In this document: positions 22,780 to 33,061 of the stretch, in pieces
Position numbering within the stretch: the first letter of the stretch is position 1
How the letters are laid out: each line of letters begins with the position of its first letter
Assembly: GCA_026874595.1 (NCBI GenBank)
Contig: CM049315.1
Coordinates: 69,325,916-69,389,915, forward strand
Source of the DNA: Sipunculus nudus
Lineage: Eukaryota > Annelida > Sipuncula > Golfingiida > Sipunculidae
DNA: 64,000 nt
Direction: 5' to 3'
The notes under the pieces: generated by a model
What the model was told of the DNA's origin: nothing
The model's database searches: none
Seen by the model: the letters and a program-made list of their open reading frames with translations, nothing else
Made by a program: the position numbers and the translations under genes

Positions 22780-23005
22780 TTGCAAGACACCGGGAATTCC
22801 CCTCTGAAAAGTCATTCAGACAGAACCTTAACAATTTTTGAGCGTTCTGTGCTGGTCTCTTTTGTAAAGCTGTGTGGAAAAGCCTGTATTGCTGCCGTTA
22901 ATTTTAAAGGACCCAAATGAGCTGTCCATACTGGTAATCGGATTGGACAATTGTGGAGGTAAACCTTGACCAGGGAAATGTAAGTTGGCCATAACGTATC
23001 AGAGG
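22780..23005 (+). repeat. Dispersed repeat, copy also at 46780-46980 and 54955-55155 (inverted)
   Basis: Shared words with the reverse complement of the later copies include 'cattcagacagaacctt', 'agctgtccatactggt', 'gtggaggtaaaccttgacca' and 'aagcctgt'. In the later copies it lies just beyond the RNase H end of a Gmr1-like pol relic, so it may be LTR or 3' untranslated element sequence. No open frame. Confidence 0.6.
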
Positions 23006-23728
23006 AAAGAACAATGACTAAAGGCCTGTGAACCAGATTGTCTCTATAAAACTGACGGTAACCAACTCTGAGAAGAATGATATGCTGAATATGTTGGTAC
23101 CACTCTCAATGATGAACTCTTTAAATATTTTGTGCTTTCTATAAATTGTTTGTTGATTGCCTGAGAAGACAATGCGCCCAGGACAGCCAAGGAAGGTTTG
23201 GAGAATTATGTGTAACAATGGTTATGTTACAAGTGGCATGGCACTTATGTCGTGGTTCCTGAGAGTGAGGCAGAACTAGCACGGCACATATATGTTGAGT
23301 CGGCTCTGTTTTATGCCATCCCAGTTTAAGCATATAAAAGTGTAAACTTTCAGTAATTCAGTCATATAATTTTGCATCACAGAACTAAACTTTATTGTGA
23401 TTATCTGAGTCTAGTTAAACTTAGGGGAACCCTTGAGATTTCTTCTAAATGATGCATTCCTAGAATTTTTTTTTCATAAGAAAACGTAAATTTTCTTCTT
23501 TAACTAGAGCAGAGTTTCATTGTTTCTCTTCAGAGTAGAAAGGGTACACATTTCTTTGTTTATCTTAAGCATGAGCTATGGTACATGTAGGCTGAAGAGT
23601 GCAATCCCTTGTGCATATACCCTCGCACTTGGTGACTGGTTTGAGGATTACTACGTTGATGCCTGGTGTCGGAACTTACCGTTACGGTTAACATATTGTT
23701 TAGACACGCTTTTTTAACGTGCTACTAA

Positions 23729-23730
<2 letters not shown>

Positions 23731-23777
<47 letters not shown>
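23731..23777. repeat. (AT)n microsatellite
   Basis: Long TA run upstream of copy 2. Confidence 0.9.
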
Positions 23778-23781
<4 letters not shown>

Positions 23782-24899
23782 TATTATTTTTTGTTGTATA
23801 TAACTAATCAATTTGTCTTTAGATTTACTTATGCTTTTGGTCTCAATGTATGTATAGGTGTCTGGTCATAAGGGTCCATGCTGAGAGAATTCTGGGCAAG
23901 GTTCGACCTGGAGTCTGACCTTTTCACGTAAAGAATGAGACAGACAAAGTAGGGAGATAAAACAAAAGATCTCTTGGGAATGACTGACAGTTGAAATTGA
24001 ATGTTATGTCCCCAATCCATTATAATTCAAAGAGATGACTTGGGGGCTGGCAAACGTGTCACATTTCGTCAAGCTTCAGCTGAATAGACAATGGCTTTAT
24101 ATTCAAAGATAGGACATACTGGACTGCCTTTAAACTCACTTAAGGACGATTTAAAGGCATTATTGACAATTTAAAGAATTTACAATAGAGTAAATTTATA
24201 GCTCTCTAATGCTAATGTGCAGCATCAAAGGCTGAGAGGCGTGCGTTAGACGATATAAAACATTAAACTTTAAATTGATTTTAGATATAGCATCCAGGGA
24301 AAACCAATCATGCTCGCATTGATAAATCAATAGTGAGGTACCGGTATAATGCAGAGTCAGTGAGAGACCCATCATGAATGCCAGAGATCTGGATAGTGCA
24401 ATACCATTGAAGAAATCAGTACAGTTTTTTTCATGAGGCCTGAATTAGCGAGCCTTGGTCAACTGGTCGTCTTATTTTTTATTCTATGTATCAATATATT
24501 TATCGGCTGTCTCGCCCACATCTCCAGATAAAACTTTAGAAGTGAATTATTAATCTCAATTCTATGACTGTGTTCACAACGGAAGGAAACAAAATCACGT
24601 GTTTGGCTGCTTGCGGCGATCAGGAGAAGCGTCCCATCAGCATTCAAACACCTGCAAACTTTATCAGAGTGTATCCGTGAACCCAGATGATGGAGCGATG
24701 AGAATATATATCAAAGCATGTGGGTGTTTGTGTGTGTGCCTATACAGGACGGAATCAGTAATTGTTTGAGAGTACAATGGATAACGGGTTGTGGAAATGG
24801 ATAATTGTGTCCGCCAATACAGAATTTTGCGGATAATATGTTTTCAGTCGGACGCCGCCGCCGCCGCCTCCGTAACCACTGAGCAGAATTCTTTAAAAT

Positions 24900-25520
24900 T
24901 CGGAATTATGATCAAGTCACATGTGAACTGCTGCGCCCTCATTTTTGGTTGACCCTCCGACCTTTCCTCTCTGCACAGCGTTCATTTGTGCTTCTTTTTC
25001 CACACATAAACCAACATATCTCGAGAAATGTTTCACCGATCAGGCTAAAAATTTTGCACAAATGTAGCCCTTGGATAGTTTTATAACATACACTTAAAAT
25101 AGTGGCCCACCTGCAAGCATTTTTGCACAGTGTCCATCTGTTCATCTGCCTTCAGATAATATCACTCATATCTCTGCATTGGTTGGACTTATCCACCTGA
25201 AATTTTGTATGTGTATACATCCTGGATAGCTTTCTTGATTTTATGACGGGTGGCGCCACCTACATTCACGTTCTGACTGCAGACATACAGGCTTATATTT
25301 TCGGACTAGTTTGACGTATCTTCATTAAATTTTGCGTGTGTTTAGATCTCACGTAGTTTTTATCATACACAAAAACTGGTTGCGCCACCAGCAACCATTT
25401 TTCACAGCGTCCGTTTGTCTGCCTTTGGTTAAAATCACTCATCTCTGAAATATCGTAAAGGTATACATCTTGGATAGTTTCTCTTTCAAATAACAGGTGG
25501 CGCCACCTACAAGCATGTTT
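24900..25520. repeat. Degenerate tandem repeats of about 185 bp with GGTGGCGCCACC palindromes
   Basis: Three to four units share 'tatctc.gaaat', 'aaattttg..tgtgt', 'tacatc.tggatagttt', 'gcgccacctacaagcat' and 'cacagcgtcc.tttgtctgcc'. Perfect 12-bp palindromes lie at 25249-25260 and 25496-25507. The array replaces the part of copy 2 where the first discoidin exon is expected. A (GCC)n tract sits at about 24853-24869. Confidence 0.6.
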
Positions 25521-26443
25521 ACGTGGCAGACATCCATGCTATTATGCAACACATCTCACTCTATTTCCTCTTGCAACTCACTCCACCCGTCCTACTCGTA
25601 TTCTAGTATACATATTGTAAACGTTTTTATTTCTGCACCACAGGGTCTAGCTTATTACAGATACCAGTACTGGTTGAACCGATTCAGCCTTGAATATTCT
25701 GAACACAAAATCGGGTGAACCACCTACACCACTGTTGGAATGAAAAAGGTAAGAACACCAGGTTGAATAAGCAGCATGTTCTTAGAGATTTTTCTTCTTT
25801 TGAGAACATTTAGAAGTAAGCAATTTTATTTTAAATACTGACTATTCCTCGAGTTATTCATGAAAAGTAATTTGTTAAATACTTTCACTGACTGTGGGTA
25901 CAATATATATTCCCCTTATGGTAACGACAAACCACTAAGTGATTAAGCTTGCTATACACGGTGGCGCGGGGGAAATAGCGAATACACAATTAAATGCAAC
26001 GAAGCTAATAGTCTGTCATGAGGCCTCCTGGCGAGAACAAAAGGCACCACAGGAATGCCGAAACATTATATGTTGGTTGTAGAGTAAATTAATCATCTTG
26101 AATTTTTTTTAAGTTAACATTAAAATGTAGGATAGAAGAGTACTTTATTTGCACTTATTGTTTTGAATTTGAAAAGTAAGATTGCATTGGTAATAAAAGT
26201 TTTGTGAATGACACTCACTAGTTCTTGAGATCGGCATAAATCTTTTTTTTTAGAACTGTAAGCAAAATGAATAGCATCAATTCATGCAACTTTACTTGAC
26301 ATTTGTGTATCTCGTGGCTCATTATCTCTCTGCACCTAACCCGTGAAATATCTAGGTTTTAACGTAATATTGCAGGAGATACTGAAGAGCATGGTCAATT
26401 AATCACGCTACCATTCGATCAGGATTTATACAAAATGAAATTG

Positions 26444-26605
26444 TACAGTAAAACCTCGAAATTACGTCAACCATTGGGACCTCGATAAAGTGGTCGCGTT
26501 TGGGAGGTGGCCGTCAAAGCGAGGACTTATATAAAAAGCAAACAGAAAATCTTGTTTCGGGAAAAGTGGTCGTTTTGGTCTCTAAAGCGAGGTGGTCGAT
26601 AGGCG
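26444..26605. mobile_element. Fragment of pogo/Tigger-like MITE
   Basis: The sequence 'tacagtaaaacctcg' followed by 'acg…accattgggacctcg' and later 'gcgaggtggtcg' matches the end type of the 14043-14852 element, though the right terminus is lost. It is absent from the corresponding intron of copy 3, so it inserted after the duplication. Confidence 0.6.
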
Positions 26606-27016
26606 AATTAGTTTTTGCACCACTGTCACTGGTTCTGTTGCAATATCATCTATTCATTTGATCTATTCCTAAAATGACATCAACTGTGGCTACCCTCTCC
26701 GTTTAGGTATTCCATGGTTTTGAGTAAACTTACGTCCAATCATAGTTCTCCACATATAAACCACAATCTGTCAGTATATCCAACCCATATGAACCGAATA
26801 TAGAAAATTACTACACCAAACAAGACTTACACAATAGGGACACCTTTGGCGCACAATGCAAAGCAGTTTAACAGAGCTACCGTCTTATACTGACTACGTA
26901 GTTTTATTAATCTTACGTCACTAATAACAGCGATTGCAGACTGAATCAATTATTATAATTATGCCATAGATAGAGAGAAGTACTAATAATCTGAATATCA
27001 AAATAACCCGGTCAGC

Positions 27017-28000
27017 TTACATAAAAAGTGTATTATAATGATCCATGAACACGCACCGGGTTATCCACCGGCCGAGTCGCATAGTAGTGTCAGGGTTAGT
27101 ATTATTGTCTATAGCGACCGTGGCACCGGTAGGACGGAAGGTTTTGTCACTGTACCGACCACCATCCAGCCCAGCCATCTGAATGGCTTCATTCAATATT
27201 TGTGTCACAGTGCCTGCCTGAATTGGGCAAAACGGCTGTGATAATGTAGGAAACAGTGGCATCTCAGGATCACGTCTCTGATCCATAGTACGCCTGATGT
27301 AACATCGAAGTGTCAATTTTATCCAGGTCAGCAGCAGGCAAGTTCACCACAAAAACCAGATCGGGAAGTATCATTTTGGTACCGTGGAAAGTGATATCCG
27401 CACCGCCATCACGCCGGAATTACACCTGATACACCGAAAATACCCGTTGGCACAAAGTAATATGCATCCTGTTGTATATCATGCTCTTCGTGGCTATATC
27501 GGATGGTTTGAGCATTAAGTAAGAGCTAATAAAACGATGACTGTGTCGCAACCTCTTGAGATCCAGTTCCGTATTCTCGGGCCAGCTAATAAACAAATCT
27601 CTGAATGGTTTCACTGTCATGACGACCGACCTTTTTATCATGTCAGCGGTTCCGGATTTGACCAATGCCGTCACCATATGACCAGTGTCCGCACAATGGA
27701 CAGGGTTATCACGAGCAAGACCCTGATATAAAAGTGACAAAGATGCTAGCGTCGCCTTTAACTGAGAATTTGGCCTTACTGAAGAATCAGCAACCGCACA
27801 TAAAAAACTTGCAATATCTCCAGAGTGAGCTGGTGGGAAAACAATGTCATTTTCAGCACAAAACACAACATTTCGATTTGTCTATTATAGAGCGCAACTG
27901 TAGAAGGAGCCCATGCCTTGATATACTACACAGCAGCGCGTTCGTTCCAGTTCACTTCTGCTGTGAGAATCAACAGTTTTACAGCATATGCTCTATTACT
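27017..28000 (-). pseudogene. Tyrosine recombinase relic (DIRS/Crypton-like)
   Basis: Frame 27866-27420 has a helical N-terminal core-binding-type region ('GDIASFLCAVADSS', 'LASLSLLYQGLA'). The frame ending at 27017 carries catalytic-type motifs 'KTFRPTGATVAI' (Arg of the R-H-R set) and 'LGRWITRCVFMDHY' with the candidate nucleophilic Tyr. Between them the sequence reads 'ADITFHGTKM' in a broken frame. Upstream, 'APSTVALYNRQIEM' continues the N-terminus in another frame after a TAG. At least two frame breaks make it inactive. I see no reverse transcriptase beside it, so a DIRS or Crypton origin cannot be separated. It lies beyond the point where copy 2 is truncated. Confidence 0.7.
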
Positions 28001-29600
28001 GCTCCATCTCAGTATATTTGCAGCAGATATACTGAAAATCTGCTCTCCTGAAATAACCGTCAAGACAGACGCAACAACTTCTGCTATATCTCGTTCTGCT
28101 GCCTCCAGATGTACCAGACTGGACCAGAACGCGGATTTGCACCAGATGCTCACACACTGCTGCTTTGAGACATATGATATTTTCTTAAGTTCGGAGAGCA
28201 GATCTGGAGCATATAGTGATTCACTGCTGCTCTTACATAGACAATCTACAGTGCAATTAAATTAATTCTTTACAAGTTGGGACAGCATATTTCGAGCAAA
28301 CCCGTACGCTGAAGGATTGCTGAAATGAACCACGATAATTAGGGCCTACTTGGCCCTGCCCCCCTCCCCTAAGTCCCGAACACCTTTTCCTAATCGCCCT
28401 ATTTTACTATTTTAGTAAAGATAATGGCCCAGTATAACGACAATCAGGGTTTAAATTTTGTATTATTTTGGCTGACACAGGGACACAATCATAAGACCTT
28501 TTCCTCGATTGCTGAATAAAGATTGAGAGATTGAAAACATTATATTTACAGTTTGAGTTAGGCATTGTTAGGCAGAAAAAATAGATCCAGTATTCCGGTG
28601 TAATTGTGCTGAGCAGAGGGGTCCATTGCTGCCCCGGTTAATGCCACTTGACTTCAACTCCTGTGTTTGGATACATGATACACATCAACACTGCCTCATC
28701 TCGAACTTGACTAACCTATAAACCGTGGCCCATGCTGTTTAAAACAAAGCCGAGGCTGGTACCGGTAACAGGAAAGGAGGACATATTGTCAACCAAGGCA
28801 AACGAAAATGTAAGTTCTCCACTTTCTTAGCATGTCTGATAGTATCGTATTTAGGTAGATCTTTAATTGTAAATATTTTATTTCTGATGGGCTGGTTAAC
28901 ATGTTCTGGAGATCTGTAAAACAGTAAATCTGATGGTCGAACTCTGATGGTCTGCCTAGACGCTTCTCTTGTGCATGCTCAAGTAGGACATTTTGAAATC
29001 GGGAAGGGGGCGGGGGAGTTGTGGGGGAAGGAAACAGATTATAGCGTTAATAAGAGAAAAGGGCCACGGGCTTGAGTTCCAAACATAATTCAAATTCAAG
29101 GTTTGATTAAAAGCCTCTGATCTGAATTTTACAATCTCCCAATTAAAAAACAATTCTTCATTTCTGTTTGCAAGACACTAAAAACCTGGCTTAGGCTTAG
29201 GGCCAGACATTTAAAAGTTTACAGTCATGCTTTCTATTTTCTGTCTCATGAGTTTAAGGGGACAAAGTTGTTCAGAGCAAACTGTAATTCTGGCCATTAA
29301 GGCAATGTTTTTTTTCTGAATTTGTGTCCACCTACAAACAAGAAGGAAAATAATATCCTGTTTAAACAAATCTTTTGTGTGCAATACCAATCTCTCTCAT
29401 TTTCAAAATTAGATATTTCTTACCGGGGTTGTTGAATAAAGAAATTGGATTTTAAATCACATTTTTAATTAAGATGGATTTTTGATTTTTTAAATTAAAA
29501 ATTATGGTCATACTTTACTGAATGTAAACTATATTTAGACTGCTTTTAGACCAATGATAGTAGTCAAGCACACCTTTGAACATTGTGTATTGTAATATTT
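28001..29600. other. Non-coding region
   Basis: The 28000-28265 part may be more of the recombinase relic, as a minus-strand frame runs into it without recognisable motifs. The rest is unique-looking AT-rich DNA with no supported gene. Confidence 0.4.
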
Positions 29601-29614
29601 GACAGAATATTCCA

Positions 29615-29935
29615 CTAAAGAAAGGCTTTTAGCTCAGCTGACTATAAGTCATCTGAGCTATAGTCATGGTCCTTTGTCCGTTGTCCATTCGGCTGGCAGG
29701 CCGTTAACAGGGTACGTTTTGAAACCATTGGACCAACGAATCCAAATATTGCATACAGGTAAATGTACCCAAATATCTCCTTCCATACCAAAATTTGGGT
29801 CACTAGGTCTTTGTTTCACAAAGATATTAAGGAAAAAGCTCAATTTTTCATTAAAAACCCATTGTTGCACTTCAAGACTGCCTAATGTCAACACTACTGA
29901 TCTTTTTTTATCAGTTTTAATACACATATTTTTCT
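29615..29935 (+). repeat. Hairpin-headed dispersed repeat of molluscan type
   Basis: It starts with 'ttagctcagctgactataag' followed by the inverted 'catctgagcta', then 'tggtcctttgtccgttgtcc'. Short hairpin elements with this head and a 'tttgtccgt.gtcc' body are common in bivalve and gastropod genomes, as I recall. No coding content. Confidence 0.5.
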
Positions 29936-30429
29936 ATACATTTGCTACGTACATGCCAGAAATTAGGTCAGTATTGCGTACATTCTTTATGTTATCGGCC
30001 CAAACAAAACGCACTTTGTAAAAAAATTAGGAAATATGTTTACCTATTGAACATGAGAATTGCTGAAGCTAGAGACTTTTTTCAGTGGTGCAACTATTTA
30101 CCGGTAATAAAGATTCCACTCACTGATAGCTTGAACTGCTGTTTTAATCATTTTTTAGGCTTTCCCTTTATGCATGACAGTGGAAAACCTGGCTGGGAGA
30201 ATGAAAAATATATTGATGTTGATCCTCATCTACCCAGAGGGAAGAAAAAGAATAAGCTTATATTAACTGTATATAATTAATAAAATTCTGTTATACACAT
30301 TGAAAGGTATGTGTTTTTCATTTCTTTTGAAATTGGCGTAAAAGAGAATGCTGCTAAGTGGGCCCTCATATAAAAACACTAATAAGAAGATGGAAGGGCA
30401 ATGTGGAGTGAACATCAATAAACACGGGT

Positions 30430-30860
30430 CTGCTCCAGGGGAGCACTGCTCGAGGAAAGCACAGATGATTGCTCCAGGAGAGCACTGCTGTACGAGAGCA
30501 CTGCTCCAGCAGAGCACATGTCTGTGCCAGGAGAGCATACTGCTCAGGTTCTGCCAAAGTTCTGCTCAATATCTGCTTCTGATATGCAAATAGGCCTGCT
30601 CCATTGAGCACTAATTTAGATAATTGGAACCGCTCAATTTGTGCTGAAACCGCTGCTGAAAATCTGCTGCGCAATACCTGGTATATGCATGGTAAGTGTG
30701 TAGCAGACTTTCAGCATGTGATCCATAGGTCTTGGAGTACATAAACAGCATATGCTGTAACTGTGCTGAATAACTGATGCAGATCTGCTGGAAACACTGC
30801 TCTGGCTATCTACATAAAAACTGCTTCAAATATGCTGCAAAACTGCTGAATTTTGGTAGG
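30430..30860. repeat. Degenerate GAGCACTGCTC / CTGCTGAA repeat field
   Basis: About 30 occurrences of gctc/gagc and ctgct words, with near-palindromic 'gagcactgctc' units first ('ggggagcactgctcgagg', 'gagagcactgctgtac') and then 'ctgctgaaa' units. Long open frames on both strands here are composition artefacts. Confidence 0.55.
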
Positions 30861-31199
30861 GGTAGGCATGAGCCTTGATACATTTGCCCTGTAGAGAGTA
30901 ATCACAAGAGCACAAACCCACGCACTTGGTGACTGCTTTTAGGGTTCTCGCTTTTGATTTATGTTGTCAAAACTTACTTTTACAGTTTGGATATTTTAGA
31001 TACTCTAATTTGCCTGAGACAATATGCCACTGCGTATTATATATATATTAGTCTTGTATATAGTTAATGTTTGTCTTTACACTTACTTATGCTTTTGGGC
31101 TCAATGTATGTATGTCTGGTTAAAAGTGTCCAAGCTGAAATAATTCTGGGCAAGGTTCGACCTGGAGTCTGGCCTTGACACACACAATCAGACAGACAA

Positions 31200-31227
31200 A
31201 TGGGGGGGGGGGGGGGAGGGGGGGTGT
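31200..31227. repeat. G homopolymer-rich tract
   Basis: G-run of about 25 bases with one A, upstream of copy 3; potential G-quadruplex former. Confidence 0.8.
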
Positions 31228-31833
31228 CAATAAAAACCATTTGTCAATGATTGACGGTTAAAATGGAATGTTATGTGCCAGTCGACTCGACAGTCCCCAA
31301 TCAATGATTCTACACACAGATGACTAGGGGCTAGCAAATAAGTCACATTTTCCAAACGAACGTCAAGATAAGCAATTCACGTGAACCGACTGTAGCTTTA
31401 TAATCAGGAGTATAAGGTAGGGCATATTTGATTGTTTACAAGTTCAATAAAGTATGGCATGCGCATAATATATGAGTAACAATAGAGTCATTTATATCTG
31501 TCTGTGGTTGACGTGCAGCCTCTCAGGCCGATAGGTGTTTGTAATAATGTTGTGTATTGATATAAATGCTTATTTTATTTTAAATGTAACTTCCAGAGAT
31601 AACCCATAATGCACGCATCGATACATAATCGATAGTAAACTAACGGTCCATTTGCAGAGTCAGCGAAACACCTATCCTTAATGACAGACATTCAGGGTTA
31701 GTGCGGTTCCCATCGAAGGAATGTGTACAGTTGTTTTTCGCGATGATTGAATCATTTATGACCTTAGGTCAACTGATCGTCTTCTTTTTTATTCTATGTG
31801 TTAATACGTTGAGTGGATGTCTCGTCAACATCT

Positions 31834-33061
31834 AGCGTCATATCGACCCTCTGGCATTACGACCAGATTACTAGCGCCAGAGTGTCATTACATCTATGTC
31901 TGAGGAACGCGTTAATGAAGATGCAAATATTTCGTCATTTCTGACAATGTTTCATGGCCTACAGGTAAACTGTCAATCAACATAAACCAGACCAATCGTT
32001 AGCATTTTTTGTGTACTTTCAAATAATACCAAACATGACCGAGAAAAGTTCCGTTTTAACCCAGCACATTGGTAACCCTTTGGCATGTTTGTTGAATTTA
32101 TGAGCGCATGAACACAAGCATGGCTCGCACGGGTTTCAGGACGCAGGCAGCTTGCAGGTGATACAGGAAATGACCCGTGTCCATGGAGACGGTGTTTCAG
32201 TTTGGGTTGTGAGCTCACATGTATACTATTGTGTAAATTCATTATTTTTAGCATAATATTGAGATTATGGGCCGTTTACCACGATATGAATGCAACCTGA
32301 TGCAAGACCACTGCGATACATTCTTAGATATAACTTGTATCTCGACTCGGGTAGGCTTAAGGCCGTGTCACACAGCCGTTGACGCATAAATTGCACATAA
32401 TGTACGCATAAAATTGAAAAATCTGGATTTATACGCGGACATACGTGGAAAAAATAGAAATGTTGGGAGTTATGCATGAAATTATGACAGATGAATCACG
32501 CAAGAACGACGCATAAACTACGCAAGAAATACGAATAAACTGCGTAAAATTACGCATATCCATGGAAAAGCCAAATTCCTACATAATTCCCACGGATGAA
32601 ACACAATCACGAAGGAACTGCGTATGATCCACGCATGATTTACGCAAAGCACGAATGAATAGCGCATGCTCCGCGTATAGATCGCGTATGTATCACGCAT
32701 ATGCGCGTATGAATTACGCATTATTTGCGTAAGAACTGCGTATAACCTAGGTAAATTACGCATAGATCCCGTAAATCCAAAAAGAGGAAACATTTTGTGC
32801 AGCTCAAAACGGTTTTCGCGTATGTCCGCGTATGCCCGTGTCCGCGTATGCCTACCCCGCCCCCCACTCGCTGCGCATAGCGACGAATGAAATGCGCATG
32901 AAAAACTTATGAATTACGTATATCGCGCATGAATTGCGTATCTCGGCGTATGCCTCATATTTTATGCGTAGTTTATGCGCAATTTATCCGTAAGTGCTGT
33001 GTGACACTGCCATTACCAGCCAAATTATCCGATATCCTACTGAGTCGGGTTGTCACGGCTA
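31834..33061. mobile_element. Insertion in exon 1 of copy 3 with 10-bp target duplication
   Basis: The 10-mer 'gtcaacatct' occurs at 31824-31833 and 33062-33071. Copy 2 is uninterrupted at the same place ('ctcgcccacatctccaga'). The 1228-bp insert carries, at 31866-32256, sequence related to 38090-38400 ('catggcctaca', 'ccgttttaaccc/ctgttttaactc', 'ttgttgaatt'), and a second element at 32357-33015. The class of the outer element is unknown. Confidence 0.7.
32357..33015. mobile_element. MITE with long TIRs and an internal ACGCAT repeat field
   Basis: The left end (32357) is TTAA followed by 'ggccgtgtcacacagccgtt' and 'gcataaattgcacataa'. The right end is the inverted match 'ttatgcgcaatttatccgta' ... 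'gctgtgtgacactgcc' then ATTA. The TTAA site suggests a Kolobok- or piggyBac-type non-autonomous element (inference). The about 560-bp interior is filled with dozens of degenerate (a)attACGCATgaa/tGCGTAt words on both strands. Confidence 0.7.

Larger units (their letters stand above)
23600..26717 (+). repeat. Segmental duplicate containing discoidin copy 2 (partner 30890-35290)
   Basis: Flanks and introns of copies 2 and 3 align, not only the exons. Examples are 'cgcacttggtgactg', 'acttatgcttttgg.ctcaatgtatgtat', 'attctgggcaaggttcgacctggagtctg' and the intron after the third discoidin exon ('cttagagatttttct'). Copies 2 and 3 therefore arose by local DNA duplication. The partner carries its own insertions. 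Confidence 0.75.
24433..26717 (+). pseudogene. PAN/discoidin family pseudogene, copy 2
   Basis: Exon 1 starts at 24433 with a signal peptide ('VVLFFILCINIFIG'), but a TAA follows soon after it and the segment around the PAN Cys/Trp core ('AWCSGGEY' in copy 3) is deleted. The middle discoidin exon (25644-25748, 105 nt, intact splice sites) encodes 'YWLNRFSLEYSEHKIG' and then has TGA in place of the conserved Trp. No microexon and no first discoidin exon were found. The last exon is represented only by its first bases (from about 26707, 'tag|gtattccatgg'), after which homology to copy 3 stops. It is a multiply disabled relic. Confidence 0.8.

Noticed and set aside
29942..30280. 112-codon plus-strand frame as a gene
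   Set aside because: No domain, signal, splice context or repeat family could be recognised. Its start lies in a dispersed repeat.
30366..30674. Long open frames on both strands at 30260-30680
   Set aside because: They follow the GAGCAC/CTGCTC repeat field and have repeat-driven composition.
32518..32793. Open frames inside the ACGCAT repeat region
   Set aside because: They are generated by the degenerate motif of the MITE interior.
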